Origin: Exophiala sp. HKRS030
Lineage: Eukaryota > Ascomycota > Eurotiomycetes > Chaetothyriales > Herpotrichiellaceae
Assembly: GCA_023897205.1 (NCBI GenBank)
Contig: JAHWDD010000002.1
Location: 2,232,001-2,296,000 of the forward strand
DNA length: 64,000 nucleotides
Reading direction: 5' to 3'
Shown here: one piece after another, positions 31,347 to 43,632 of the stretch
How the letters are laid out: every line of letters begins with the position of its first letter
Position numbering within the stretch: the first letter of the stretch is position 1
The notes under the pieces: generated by a model
Seen by the model: the letters and a program-made list of their open reading frames with translations, nothing else
Databases searched by the model: none
Told to the model about the DNA's origin: nothing
Translations under genes and position numbers: made by a program

Positions 31347-34300
31347 GGCGGCTGCTGGTGTATTGGTCAGATAAGAAATCTAGGTAATAACAATAACCAC
31401 GGTCAAGTCAAGGAAACCTTGGATTTCGCAAGGTTGGGGATGGGTGAAGTCGATGATAGGGCGCGTAGATGGATGGAAAGACGAGAAGGTGTAAAGAGGT
31501 TGAGGGATGATGGTCAGGAAAAGGGCCTTTTCGGGGCAATTAAATGTGGATTTAGCTAAGACGTCCACGGGGGTCTGAGACTCTCGTGCTTGTAATAGAC
31601 GAAGGGAAGAAAAGGATCTGGACGCACAGTTTGAAGGTAGACTCGAGGGAGGATCGAAGTCAAGTGTATTTAAAAGATGAGAATCGAAAGTCGAGATGAG
31701 GTATTATGAAGTCGGTCAGAGTTGTTGAAGGGAAAGGATGGATGATTGAACAACTGCGCAGAGGTGAGTGAATGATGAGTGAGTGAGTGGCATGCGCATT
31801 AGAGACAGCCGAATCAGGGCACACAACAGCGCAGACGAAACAGGCTCAAGGCGAACGCCAATTCTTGCCCCGAGCAACGGCCTTGTTGGGGGGCCACATG
31901 GGCTGCTAGGCCCTCGTAATGCCAGGGTCTACGTAGCATTAGGCGTTACTCCAGGCTACTCAGGCGTGTTTTTAGGTATCTTGATAGACCCTGATAGACC
32001 TGCAGAGTATTTTATCACCTCCTTGACCGCCCTTCGCCCTGCATTATTGATCTGTCCATCATCCACACTGTTGCCTACAGTCCTTATCTCTCTGACCTGA
32101 CAACCCGCGCTTTCTCTTGGTCTCCGTCGATTGGCGCTTTATGTACGGAATACACGCAAAGGCGTCGCCGTGTACGGCATACCCTACTAAGCATCGTCGA
32201 TTTTCCTCCATACCTATCTGTGACCGAGTACGGCGTATCATCGTCTTAACCTCATACTCCCCTCCCTCCAACAATTGTCGACCTCATTGTCTCCATCCTC
32301 CCAGCGATTTCAGCATATGTGCAGGACGGCTCGGTTGGTCTGACGCTGGGGCGGCAGAAATGGTGCCACGCGTCTTTCCCGCTGCTGCACATCATCCTTT
32401 ACGCCCGGCTCTAGCCATCTGTTTCGTGTTGACGGAGTACACGGGCGCCAAGGTTCATTGCCCCAGCAGCCTGATGCGCCTGAGCAGCCTACCAAACATC
32501 GGAAAGAGAATCTTGAAACACCCTATTACGGTACTACCCGTTGAAATCTACTGACTATGCAGAGATTCCCGAACACAAGTGTGTAGACAGTCTGTCCATG
32601 AGTGCCATAATTAATCTTCATCAAGATCTCATCTCTCTTCACCTGGGAGCTTGGGAATTTCAGCTGTGATGGGCCTCGGAAGTACTCCCTGCACAACATC
32701 CTTGTACATGTTTGCCACTGGGTGATCGGACCTCCAGTTCACGAGACCGACCAGGTTGTACAAACTGGATCTCGCCAACGATGCTTATCATGCGTACGCC
32801 ATGTCCAGATACGAGTACACACCACTCTTTGAGCCCTACTCCGAACAGTACTTGTCGTTTCCTTCCTCATTGTCCACACCTCTCAAGCGGAGAAAAAGTC
32901 GACACGTTCAGCCGAACGGAGGCTCGGCCTAGTTGTCCGGGTCACAGATGATCTTCACCGGCTGACGAACAAGCCTTGCAACGCCCAGCCAGTGGTTCCT
33001 GACGCGTTTCCGCGTCCCCGCGTGTTTGCATTCAGCTTTGATCCTCGTACTGTACAGGTCTCTCAAAGTCTTACCAGCATCCGTATTGCACCTATTGCGC
33101 TTCGGGAAGTCTCACCATCCAAGGCTTGCGGTAAAGGTCTGGCAAGACAATGTAGGGCTTTAGATTGTACTTTTGACACGCCAAGCAACACCCTGATCCT
33201 TTCTTTTCCCCCAAAGACCCGTTGAAGCGCATACCATTGTTAATTTTACGCAGCCGATACTTGCATGGCTTTCGTGTGCCTGAAGGCTGAGCATCTTGTT
33301 CCACACCAGAGGACGGGATCGCTCCTTCGACTTCAGAGTTGCCATGCGATCCTGGCCGAGAATCTAAAGTCTGCCAGGACTCTTTCTTTGGCATTTCGTC
33401 GTGGTTTTTGGCGCATGCTGCTCTTCAATTCCAAGGAGAGATTCCTTATACTAAGGGTGATTGCAGCAGTCTCATCCACTAACATATCGGCTAACATCGT
33501 TTCATTCTTCTCGGAGCAGTGTTAGGATCCATCCATCTGGGTGCTGCCTTCGTTTCATTACTTGGAGGGCATGGAGCTGAAGTCGTGAGAAAATCGTTGG
33601 CACACGCATACTATGTGTTGTTGATCAATCTTGACCAAGCTTGCCATGTGAGTGGCGAAGCAGGGGTTGAACCTGCTATGTACATTGTTATCGAGTGCCA
33701 TGAACGAACAACAAGGGATTGTTCTCCGCCAAGGTAATCAATCGGTGATTGACATCTTGGGCGTATCTTGGGGTAAACTGGCTTGTGAGTCTTCTCGTGA
33801 TAATGTAAATCCTAGTTGTCCGCTCTGGATATGGCGCAAGAGTGTCTATATACGTGCCGATATCGATTGAGAAACTGGAGATGCAGCGGTGCGCCTATTC
33901 AGATGAGCCCGAAGTCAAATCAAACCCTCCATTCGCTCGACTGGTTTCGGGCTTGTCACGTGATGGCTTGGTTGAGGTCTTGCTGGCAAAACTACCTAAC
34001 TTACGCTTCAAAGCCACAAGGTTGTGTCATTTCTTTTGTCAACTTTTTGAGGCTGGCAAAGCATTCCTTGCCAGATGAAGGCTATACTGTTGTTCTTAAC
34101 AGGCGTATTTCCCAGTCTGCCATGTGCTTATGACGACCAGTAGCAGAAGTCCCTCAGGGTTGAGCCGAGGCAGGTAGCTTGCGAACTCGACCAGAAAAAA
34201 AGCTCAGCCATCTCACTATATAACACTGGGCGAAATTCTCATTCTTCACCGCACCAGCGCTGCCACCCAGATCTGGATAGCGGCGCTGCAAGTTTTGCAC

Positions 34301-35529
34301 CTACGAGCTGTATAATATGGGGACAGAGACGTGCCCCCCCCCCCACAGCTTTCACGGTTCCGTCTTACCGGTGTTCATGGATGGGTACAGACTGCATTAC
34401 CCAGGTATCTTAGCTCCAAGCTTTTCAGTCAATCACCTTGTTCTGGAGACCGTCAACAGGAGAAGAGCTTATGGCCATCAAGATTGCTCCTTGTGGATAG
34501 GATGTGCTGGTGAAAGCCACTCCTTCCCAAGAACTCCCCACGTCCGCGCGATAAATGCCTCATAGTAACCAAACATAGCCTACTGGTTGCGCATTGCTGC
34601 CAACATGTGGGATTTACTGTGCAGCGCTTGATTAGGGAGAGGACTGAAAGAAGGGAGCATGCTGCTATCCTCCGAGTTTGCTTGAGACCATTCGAATAAG
34701 TATATACCGAGAGTCAAGCATAAGCGAAAATCGCTCCACAAACAAGGGACCACTTGCAGGACGACAGGGTGGTCGGTCATATCTCTGCGACCTTTATCTG
34801 GATATCCCATCTGCCTCGCACAAAGCTATACGCAGAAGTAAGCGTGATTTTCCAGGACAAACACCAATCGTGGACATTTTGCTCAGACCCACGGAAGCTA
34901 GGACCCCAGGACTTTATTTTACTGAAGTCAAATGCGAAAGAAATCGATGTTGTCGCTCGCCATAGCCACAATCTTCCACTGGCACTTCTCCTGCGCATCC
35001 CACGCCTGATCGACTGTACCTACTTGCCTTGACCTTCCAATTGAAGTCAAGATTGAGGCATTTTCCATGCTGCCCATTGTGGAGGTACGAGTCCTTTCCC
35101 CATTGTCTCTTCTGATCTATGTTTCAAGTTCAACAGACTTGCTAGTCTGTGCGTAATCCAATCTCATGGTGGCTTGTTTGCTGCCAACTGGTCCGGGCGA
35201 ACTTGGTCGTCGCATGGCCAGGCAGGCCTCAGTGTGACTTCAACCCTCATGCCCACGCGAGTTTTCCTTTGGCGTGGTGGAGCTTCATGAGTGTACCTTT
35301 TGTCCAGAAAGGAGAATTTACGCACATACATGGCTGTGAGGACGCCCTTCAGGACAGGGTTAATGGCAAAAATAGTAAGTATCCCACGTGCTGGCTAAGT
35401 AACCATATATCAAGGCGAGTCGATGCCCCTTGCTGCTCCTGAAAAAATCACTTCCTTGATCTCCTTTCCACAGGCGTCTCCCACTCTTTGATTCTGCGTC
35501 TCTCCCCCTCCCAACCCACCGCTGTCAAA
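31347..35529. other. 4.2-kb gene-poor region
   Basis: The first few hundred bases are the RHO1 leader and promoter, purine-rich on the plus strand. Beyond about 31800 I find only short open frames with no recognisable domain. On the minus strand, near 32785-32633, a frame reads HPVANMYKDVVQGVLPRPIT before a stop; it looks protein-like but is isolated, so a gene relic is possible. A run of 11 C lies at 34334-34344. No transposon ends, tRNA or array were seen. Confidence 0.45.
34334..34344 (+). repeat. Poly-C homopolymer (11 bases)
   Basis: Eleven consecutive C in the gene-poor region. It is a likely site of length variation or sequencing error. Confidence 0.85.
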
Positions 35530-38500
35530 ATGGTGGTCGTAGATGAATTCGAAGGTGGCCCGGAGAAGGATTTTGCCATCATCTCTCCCAAAGAAATCGA
35601 TGATGAGGGCCTTCCTCCCGATCTCGCTGCAAGTCGTCGCATTCGATACATCGACGACGATGAAGAAGCAATGGGCGCTGCTGGCCCCTCTCGCCAACTC
35701 CGAAGGCGAGATTCCACATTCTCTGTGCACTCGTTATCGAGCGTGCGAAGTGGTCGCACGATTGACCCTTCCCTTGCCCTCCCCGTTCAATATCGGACCT
35801 TGAGCTATACGATCGCCAATGCAGACGAAGCTGCCGCTGCCAAAACAAAGGATGCGCGAGAGAAAGCTGCCATCGGTACAGTGATACCATGCGCCAGATA
35901 CAACAGCCTGCTAACAAGAGGTAGATATCGAAGGTCTTGAGTGGCACATGGTCAACACTGAAGAGGTCTGCAAGCGACTGAAGACATCTCTGCAGTCTGG
36001 CCTATCTGCCTTTGAAGTCAAAGAAAAAATGACTGAATTTGGTCGCAATGTCCCATCTCCACCACCGTCAAGATTGGCACAAAAGATATTTGGCTACTTC
36101 TTTGGCGGCTTCGGGTCCATTCTGCTCATTGGCGGTATCCTCGTCATGATCTCGTGGAAACCTCTAGGCCAACCACCTGCACCAGCAAACCTGGCACTCG
36201 GTATTGTACTGTTTGCAGTCTTCGCAATCCAGGCCGCATTCAACGCATGGCAGGACTTCTCATCATCGCGAGTCATGAACAGCATCACCGGCATGTTGCC
36301 AGAGGACTGTAATGTCTTGCGTGATGGAGGCAGGCACACTATCCAAGCCCCAGAGGTTGTTCCTGGAGATATCCTCTTCTTCAAAGCTGGCAACAAGCTC
36401 CCTGCAGATGTCCGTTTCGTCGAGGTTTCTTCAGACGCCAAATTCGATCGAAGTATTTTGACAGGAGAATCACTCCCACTACCTGCCGTTGTCGATTCTT
36501 CCGAGCAGAATTACCTGGAGACTCGATGCATCGGTATGCAGGGTACGCACTGTACTTCTGGAAGTGGTGTCGGCGTCGTCGTCAGTACGGGAGACAACAC
36601 AGTCTTCGGCCATATCGCCAAATTGACCAGTCAGCCATCCACAGGACGGACTACACTCCAGAAGGAGGTTCTCCGCTTCGTCATCATCATTGTCTCTCTG
36701 ATGGTCGCAATGAACATCATAGTCATTGCCGTCTGGGCTGGCTACATCCGACACGCCCATCCAAACTTTATCAATGTCCCAACACTGATTGTCGACATTG
36801 TCAGTGTCGCCATCGCATTCGTTCCGGAAGGCCTTCCCATTGCTCTGACAGCATCGCTGACCATCACGGCCAATATCATGAAGAAGAACAATATCCTCTG
36901 CAAATCACTCAAGACAGTAGAGACCCTCGGCTCGGTCTCTGTTCTTCTCTCCGACAAGACAGGCACGCTTACGAAGAATCTGATGGTCGTCACAGACTGC
37001 CTGGTTGGCTTCAGCACGCTGACGGCGACTGAAGCCGTGAACGAAGTCCTTGACGAAAAATCCGAGGGTTGCCGCAAAAAAGCCCTCGACCAACTCAGAA
37101 TTGTGTCGGCTGTGTGTAACGCTGGCGAATTCGACCCGACTACACTTCACCTCCCTCTCGCTCAACAGAGGATAATCGCAGATGCCACCGACCAGGCTAT
37201 CTTGAGATTGTCAGAAAGCCTAGGCCGTGTTACAGAATCTCGAGACATGTGGCGGAAGAGGTTCGATCTTGCATTCAATTCGAAAAACAAATTTGCCTTA
37301 CGAGTATCTTCTGCCGTTTCCGTGGCTGCAGCGGCAATGGCCATGGGCACCGACGAAAACGCGGCTTTTAATATTGAGCGTGATATGCTCTTGATGATCA
37401 AAGGTGCCCCAGACATCCTCTTGCCTCGGTGTTCTACATATGTTGGGGAGGATGGCGAAGTTCACGAGCTCGATGAAGGCGTCCGCGCCTCGATCGAGGC
37501 AACCAAGGATGCGTGGTCGAGCCAGGGCAAGCGTGTTCTGCTCATCGCTCGAAAGCCTCTTCATGGTGACATGGTCAAAACGGATCCTAGTAGCAACGAC
37601 TTCGAAGCCGAGGCGATCCAGCACTCTCGTTCAGGACTTACCCTCATCTCTCTGGTCGGCATAGTCGACCCGCCGCGCGACGAAGTACCCAGTGTCATCG
37701 AAACGCTCCGCAGAGCAGGGATCCGAACGATGATGGTCACGGGAGACTTTAAGCTCACAGCCCAAGCCATCGCCAGATCGTGCGGGATCATCACCGTCCC
37801 CGACGCCCAGGTCCACACGGTGGCAAACCTACCTCGTTTCCCGCCGCAAGAAGTCGAAAGCAGCACCAAGTTGCCTCTGTCGTCGAGATTCTCCATGTCC
37901 CGAGCGCCGACGAAGACGACTCTCCTGCCGGCCGAGAAGAAGGCCATCGTCCTCACCGGTCCTGAGCTCATAACGCTACTCCCGCACCAATGGCACGCCC
38001 TGACGACACTGTACACCGAGATTGTCTTCTCGCGGACCACGCCGGACCAGAAGCTGCGCATCGTGCGCGAATTCCAGTCGCGGCGGTTCGTCGTGGCCAT
38101 GACGGGCGACGGCGTCAACGACGCACCCAGCCTGAAACAAGCCGACATTGGCATCGCGCCGTCGTCCGGGTCCGACATCGCCATCGAGGCCTCGGATATG
38201 GTCTTGTTGGACTCGTTCTCGGCCATCCCAGAAGCCGTGCTGTACGGGCGCGTCGTGTTTGACAATCTGAAGAAGACCATTGCCTACCTGCTGCCTGCCG
38301 GCTCGTTCGCCGAGTTCTGGCCCGTCATGACGAGCGTGGTGTTTGGCCTGCCCCAAGTGCTGTCCAGTTTCCTCATGATCATCATCTGTTGTTTCACGGA
38401 TTGCGTGACGGCGACGATGCTGGCGTACGAGACGCCCGAGGCCGACGTCATGCTCCGCCCTCCCCGCGACGTCCACTCCGACCGTCTCGTCGACTGGCGC

Positions 38501-39010
38501 CTGCTCCTCCAGGCTTACGGACTCGTCGGGATCCTCGAGACCGTCAGTGCCTTCGCCATGAGTTACTGGTACCTGGCCCGCAACGGTCTCTCTTTTGGGT
38601 CCTTGTGGTTCGCCTTTGGAAACATCCCGACCCCCGCCGGCATGACGACCGACGACGTCTCCTACCACCTCACCGTCGCGAGCTCGGTCTACTTTGTCAC
38701 CCTGGTCGTCATGCAGTGGTTCAACGTCATGGCCCTGCGCACGAGACACCTGTCGATCTTCCAGCACCCGCCGTTGTTCAACAAGGTCACACAAAACTGG
38801 TTGCTGTTCCCGGCGTTGCTGTTCGCGCTCGTCGTCGCCCTGATCTTCACCCTGGTCCCCGGCCTGACGGACCTGGGCTGCGACAAGGTCCCCGTGGAAC
38901 ATTGGTTCTTACCCATGACCTTCGGAATCGGGCTTTTGTGTCTGGACGAGTTGAGAAAGATGTTGGTCAGGAGGTACCCAAAGGGATTTTGGGCCAGGAT
39001 AGCATGGTAA
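35530..39010 (+). CDS. P-type IIC cation-transporting ATPase (Na+/K+-ATPase alpha-like)
   Basis: Two exons, 35530-35875 and 35925-39010, give 1143 residues. The 49-nt intron has a CTAAC branch site just before the acceptor. The polar N-terminus (about 115 residues) is followed by the type IIC pattern: SLQSGLSAFEVKEKMTEFG, FGYFFGGFGSILLIGGIL, actuator-domain ILTGESLPLP, TM4 AFVPEGLPIALTAS, phosphorylation site SDKTGTLTKN (Asp459), nucleotide-binding MIKGAPDILLPRC, and hinge AMTGDGVNDAPSLKQADIG. Then come ten-TM-type C-terminal helices. Fungal IIC pumps are related to animal Na,K-ATPase alpha but work without a known beta subunit. In TM6 the sequence CCFTDCVTATMLAYE keeps one of the two cation-binding Asp residues of Na,K-ATPase and has Cys at the other. 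The transported ion is unknown. Confidence 0.9.
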
Positions 39011-39819
39011 GGTAGAGCGCTCTACCGGTGGTGTCTGGACGACGTATATAGAGTCACCATCGATCTACGAAGAATGAAGAACGAAAAGAAACAGAGAAAA
39101 AGGTACGCAAGAACGAAAGCTGGCCGAGATGCAGTGACGCATATAGAAGATGACATCGAGAATATAGAAAAGAAGGTCGATGAGAATAGATATTTTCCCA
39201 ATTACGAGAACGAGACAAAGTAATCGCCAACCCAAAGAAAAGTGTACTCGTATCTCGTACGAGCCCATCTCGCAAGAAACCGGAGAGCAATAAGGAATCG
39301 ATCTGGCGAGAACGATTTGACACGGAGTATTGTTTCGTGTATCGGGCTGTGCTGCGGCGGCATTGTATTAGATCGATCTCGGGCGTGAAAAGAGTTGACG
39401 ACATCATGATATCATCCCGGGCACCTAAATAGGTACGGCCTTGCGTTCTTCGGTACGGAAGTACGCAAAATGCCTAGATACCCAGGACCACGCAGTAGAT
39501 ACCTAGTTACATAGAGGCATTGTCCCATTCGTTGGGAAGTGCGAATTTGCGAGTATTATGGTTTACCTGGGGAAATGTTACAACAAGTATGACATCCTAG
39601 ACATCGAAAAGACAAAGATGTTTTAGGCCCAACACGAGTTACAATATATCTAGATTTCCCGTTCTTTGGGGGCCTCCTGTGTACTTGAAGACTGTCTTCC
39701 TCTGATATCTCCTTTGTGTACAAACGTCAATACTCTCGTCGTAAACTTGTGAGTCCACCGGCACTCGTGTACGGTGGTGAACCTGCCAAGTTCAAACCGT
39801 CCTCAAACAACAACACGCC
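39011..39819. other. Intergenic, ATPase to OSH gene
   Basis: About 800 bases with several TAGGTA/TACCTA-type pieces (39424-39510). No gene is seen. Confidence 0.5.
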
Positions 39820-41560
39820 ATGGCGGAAGAAACCAGTCTCCCTGAGAATCGGTCGAAATTGAAAGAATTCATAGCCGTAAGTACGACGAAACTCCTCCCG
39901 TCGATGTCCCAATAGTCGTCATCGTCACTCACGTGTCGGTACCGTGGTGTTAGTCCATCTCCGTCATCCGAGGAGACTTGTCCAACATCACCGCACCGCC
40001 GTTCGTTCTCGACACCAAATCCACGGTTGAATTGCCCGCATTCTGGGCCGAACGACCGTCGGTGTTTGTGGCGCCCGCCGCATCAGAGGACCCCGCGGAG
40101 CGTGCCCTTTTGGTCTTGAGGTGGTTCATTGCGGCCCTACGGAATCAGCAGTACGCGGGTCGCTCCGAGGATGAAGGGGTCAAGAAACCCTTGAACGCGT
40201 TCCTGGGAGAAGTGTTTCTCGCAAAGTGGCAAGATGAAGTTGGGACGACGAGGTTGGTCAGTGAGCAAGTCAGGTACGGTCATGACCCACCCCTTTGTAC
40301 ACTCGCTGAACTCACAAATTTTAAGTCACCATCCTCCGGTCACGGCTTGTCGAGTATGGAATGAAGAACATGGCGTTTCGGTGAGTGTTTTGGTTTGACT
40401 CGACTCGCCGAGGTTTCCCAGCCTCCAAAACAAAAGGATCGAACGTCACATGCTCACCGTCGGTCACCGTCCAGGCGGAGGGATATACCAGACAGGAAAT
40501 TACCTTCAATGGAACCGTCAACATTCAACAGATTGGTCATGCGACCCTCCACCTGTCTCGACACGATGAAACTTATCTCATTCCGCTACCCAATGTCAAA
40601 GTCAGGGGAATTCTGACGGGAAACCCGTACCCCGAGTTACAGGGAACTTACCACATCCCCTGCACCAGCGGGTACACGTCGACCATCGAGTTTGCAAGTA
40701 AAGGGTTGTTCTCCAGTTCGGACAAGAAACACAGCTTCGACGCAAAAGTGTACCGCGAAGGAGACGAAGAGAAAAAGCCACTGTACAGTGTGACGGGCCA
40801 CTGGGATGGGGAATTTGTGATCCGCGACGTCAAGAGAGATGTGGAGGTTGAAAAGTTTGACGTTCGCTCGGCGAAGACGACTCCGCTGGTCACGGAACCG
40901 CTTGAAGATCAGGACCCGTGGGAGTCTCGTCTTGCGTGGCGAGGAGTCCGCGAGGCCCTTCTCAGGGGCGACATGCAGGGTGCAGCTGACGCCAAGTCGA
41001 GGCTTGAAAATGGACAGCGAGAGATGCAGAAGGTGGACGAAGACGGTAAACATTGGAAGCGTCTCTTTTATGAGGCGGGACAACGGGACGAGGTCGCCGA
41101 GGAACTAGGAAGGAAGATAGGTCAGACCATCGACCCGGCGGACACGGTTGCTGCTTGGAAGTTTCGTCTCGAAGAGTGGCGGGACGGACGGTTCAACAAG
41201 CCGTACCATGAAGGCTTGAGACCTGACAATACTAGATCCAGCCGGACTGGTGAAGGTGTGACGGATCGAGGGTTGGTGAATGGGATAGGTGCCGGGGCTG
41301 GAGAAGAGTCTAAACAGTCCGCGGATGACCGACGGTCGAATGGCCCTCAACAATTGGCGACGGACCAAAATCGAGGAATCAATAGTCATGTCGATGAACA
41401 ACAGCAAGAGTCGAGCATGGATCCATCCACAATAACAACAACTGAACCATCGAATTCGGATGCATCACAAATCGAGAGCGGTGTGGCTGGGATGAGCGTT
41501 CAGGAAAAGAGAGCCGTCGAAGATCTTCTCAGGAAAAAATACTCGACCTCTGGTCGGTGA
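39820..41560 (+). CDS. Oxysterol-binding protein homologue (OSH4/KES1 type)
   Basis: Four exons, 39820-39876, 39954-40273, 40326-40380 and 40475-41560, give 505 residues. There is no PH or ankyrin domain; the protein is essentially the sterol/PI4P-binding ORD with a tail, like yeast Osh4/Kes1. The lid region is FIASISVIRGDLSNITAPPF. KKPLNAFLGEVFLAKW is conserved, and the signature EQVSHHPPVTAC is assembled across intron 2 (the Ser codon is split). TVNIQQIGHATL, WDGEFVIRDVKRDV and EDQDPWESRLAWRGVREALL follow. The Lys/Arg-rich WKFRLEEWRDGRFNKPYHEG closes the ORD. After about residue 420 the tail is polar and disordered. Such proteins exchange sterol and PI4P between membranes. The SHHPP motif makes the model firm despite the 55-nt exon 3. 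Confidence 0.92.
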
Positions 41561-42072
41561 TGGTAGCGAGATGATCTCGATACCATTATTACAGACACGG
41601 TCAATAGTCATAGTGATGGCAAGGTGTCCAGGTTGGTGGATAGATACGGAGAGGCATGTATTGCGCATTTGAGTTGAACACTGAACCGTACTATGCATAC
41701 GACACAATTGTACGGTGAACCAAGTTTTCCCACGTTGATTCTCACCCGTGTAGCTTGACGCGATGTTTCGAGGCGGGCCTCTCATCTATCGGTGTCTGTC
41801 TATGGTAGAACAATCTGCTCCCGAGCGTGTTGGACATTCTGGGATTGACGACTTGATTTGAAAAGGCTACAGACGACAAACAATCCTTCCCAGGGGTATC
41901 TCTTTGCTATGTACCATGCATGAATTGCGCCTTTGCACTTGCTTGCTAATAAACTGAACATATAAAATCCAGAGAGGGGCGGGTTCTTCCATCGAAACAC
42001 CGAAACCCATCCCATTTGCTTTCCGGTCACACACAAAGTGCACACTGACCCGCGGTGTGGGAAGTACTTGTC
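41561..42072. other. Intergenic, convergent OSH and PIP-kinase-like genes
   Basis: About 510 bases between two 3' ends. Nothing is recognised. Confidence 0.5.
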
Positions 42073-43246
42073 TCAGGCACCAACCACTGCGTTCTCCTTG
42101 ATCTCCACCATTTCCCTACACATCTCCAAAAAGCGCCCTCGATACTCTGGTGCGTCAGTCGTGATACTCATCGGACCTTTTCGATCAATCAGGTTCCACG
42201 CCTTGATCAAGAACGTCATAGCCTTCGCGTGGACTTTGTGCTTTGCCCAGAAGAAGTCCAGGATGACTGCCCGAAGAAGCCACTTGTGATCCTGCGAAGG
42301 TACGCCCGTTCGCCAACTCGGCGGATCACTGAAGGGGTCATCCTGTATCGGAGTCGACGAATCTCGTGGGATCCGAACGAGCATGAGGCTATAGTCCACG
42401 GCGTTGTGCTTGGCGAGGAGCTCCGTGTCTGCTTCGAGAGCTTGAAAGAAAGAGTCTGCTTGTTCCCTGCTGAGGACGAGTTTGTCATTGAAATCATCTG
42501 CGAGTTTGGACTTTGTCGCTTGGCTCGCTAGCCTGCCGCCCGCAATGTCGCGCTCTGGAAAGAAATACGACATCGGTTTCAGGTCAAAGGTCTGCCAGTT
42601 GGAGTCGTCGGCTTGGCCGTGCAACAAGTTTTCCATGACGAGGTGGTAGGCTGGTGCGAGTCGCAAAATCCCACCGATACTGCTATACCGCCAGCCGAGG
42701 AAATCTGTGATTCGGACCAGGAGGGACCTGGGGTGCGTCTGCATGTGTGTGACATATGGTTCGAGCAGGTCGTCGCGGAAAAAGGAATGCTCGAATTGAC
42801 GTGGGATGGATTTTAGGAGGTATTTGTTGTCAGTCGTTGTGAAGAATGTCTATCGCCGGAGTATTGTGTCAGTTAGACGTGATGATGAATGTGGTCTGGA
42901 AGGGCCCTACAGAGCCGGAATATCCCATGTCTCCCTTTGGTACCAGGGAGTCAGCGTCCACAAAGCTGGACTTGTATTCATCGGTGGAAAGACCCCAGGT
43001 CTCCGTACGCAGCTTTCGAAACAGTTCCGGACGCAGTCTAACAAGAGTGAGGCCGTAGAGTCTGAAAAATTTGAGTATATTCCGCCATATTCGGATGCGT
43101 CTTCGGGGATCAGTTTCGTCATCAGTCAGAATGGCGTAGACGATGGAGCGCGATATGCGTTTGTCTCGGCCATCGCCCATCGTTCTGAGGTAATTGATGA
43201 GCTTTCGAACGAGTTGTGCTAATACTTTGAACGCCGGTTCAGACAT
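42073..43246 (-). CDS. Short phosphatidylinositol-phosphate-kinase-like protein
   Basis: Two exons, 43246-42911 and 42849-42073, give 370 residues; the 61-nt intron joins GYSGS to TFFTTTDNKYLLKSIPRQFE. The order of PIPK blocks is preserved: a glycine-rich entry (KGDMGYSGS), the ATP-lysine strand NKYLLKSI, HPRSLLVRITDFLGWR, HLVMENLL (in place of VMnNlf), FDLKPM (where classic enzymes have DLKGS), NAVDYSLMLVRI, and MSITTDAPEYRGRFLEMC. It is much shorter than yeast Mss4 and lacks regulatory extensions. The DLKGS-to-DLKPM change and the weak KDLDF region raise the question of whether it phosphorylates PI4P normally. It could be a divergent kinase or a pseudokinase. Confidence 0.8.
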
Positions 43247-43632
43247 TTTAGAAAGACGGAAGTTGCTGTCATTGAGAAACTGTTTACGGAAACTCCTGAA
43301 TGGAAATGTCACCCTCATACAGAATGGCAATAGAACACAGACACGGTTCAGCACACGAGCTATTAACAAAACGGCCGAGCGCCCTCTTCGACGTGATTGG
43401 CCCTGGAAAGATCCTCGGTCTCTGGCATCTCAACCCCACACAGTTCGGCTGTCGAGGAACTGGGTACAAGGTACGGAGTATGGAGTAGTCAGGACTACAT
43501 GACTCGCATGGGGGCCGGGAGGTACTTCAAATCAGAATGTTTTCACCGCTCTCATTGACGGACATCCTTTATGCCTGCTTCATCTGGCGGACCACGTGAA
43601 CGGAGATCTTAGACCTAAGAAATACAGATACA
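43247..43632. promoter_or_regulatory. Divergent promoter region, PIPK-like / CoA ligase
   Basis: 386 bases between divergent starts, with an exact TACGGAGTA motif at 43472-43480. No gene is seen. Confidence 0.4.

Noticed and set aside
32117..32554. 145-codon plus-strand open frame in the gene-poor region
   Set aside because: No domain, no splice partners and composition like random intergenic translation.
33652..33731. tRNA-like sequence on the minus strand with a seven-pair acceptor stem and a T-arm with TTCAACC loop
   Set aside because: No A-box, no GG in the D-loop and no seven-base anticodon loop on a five-pair stem, so it is most likely chance.
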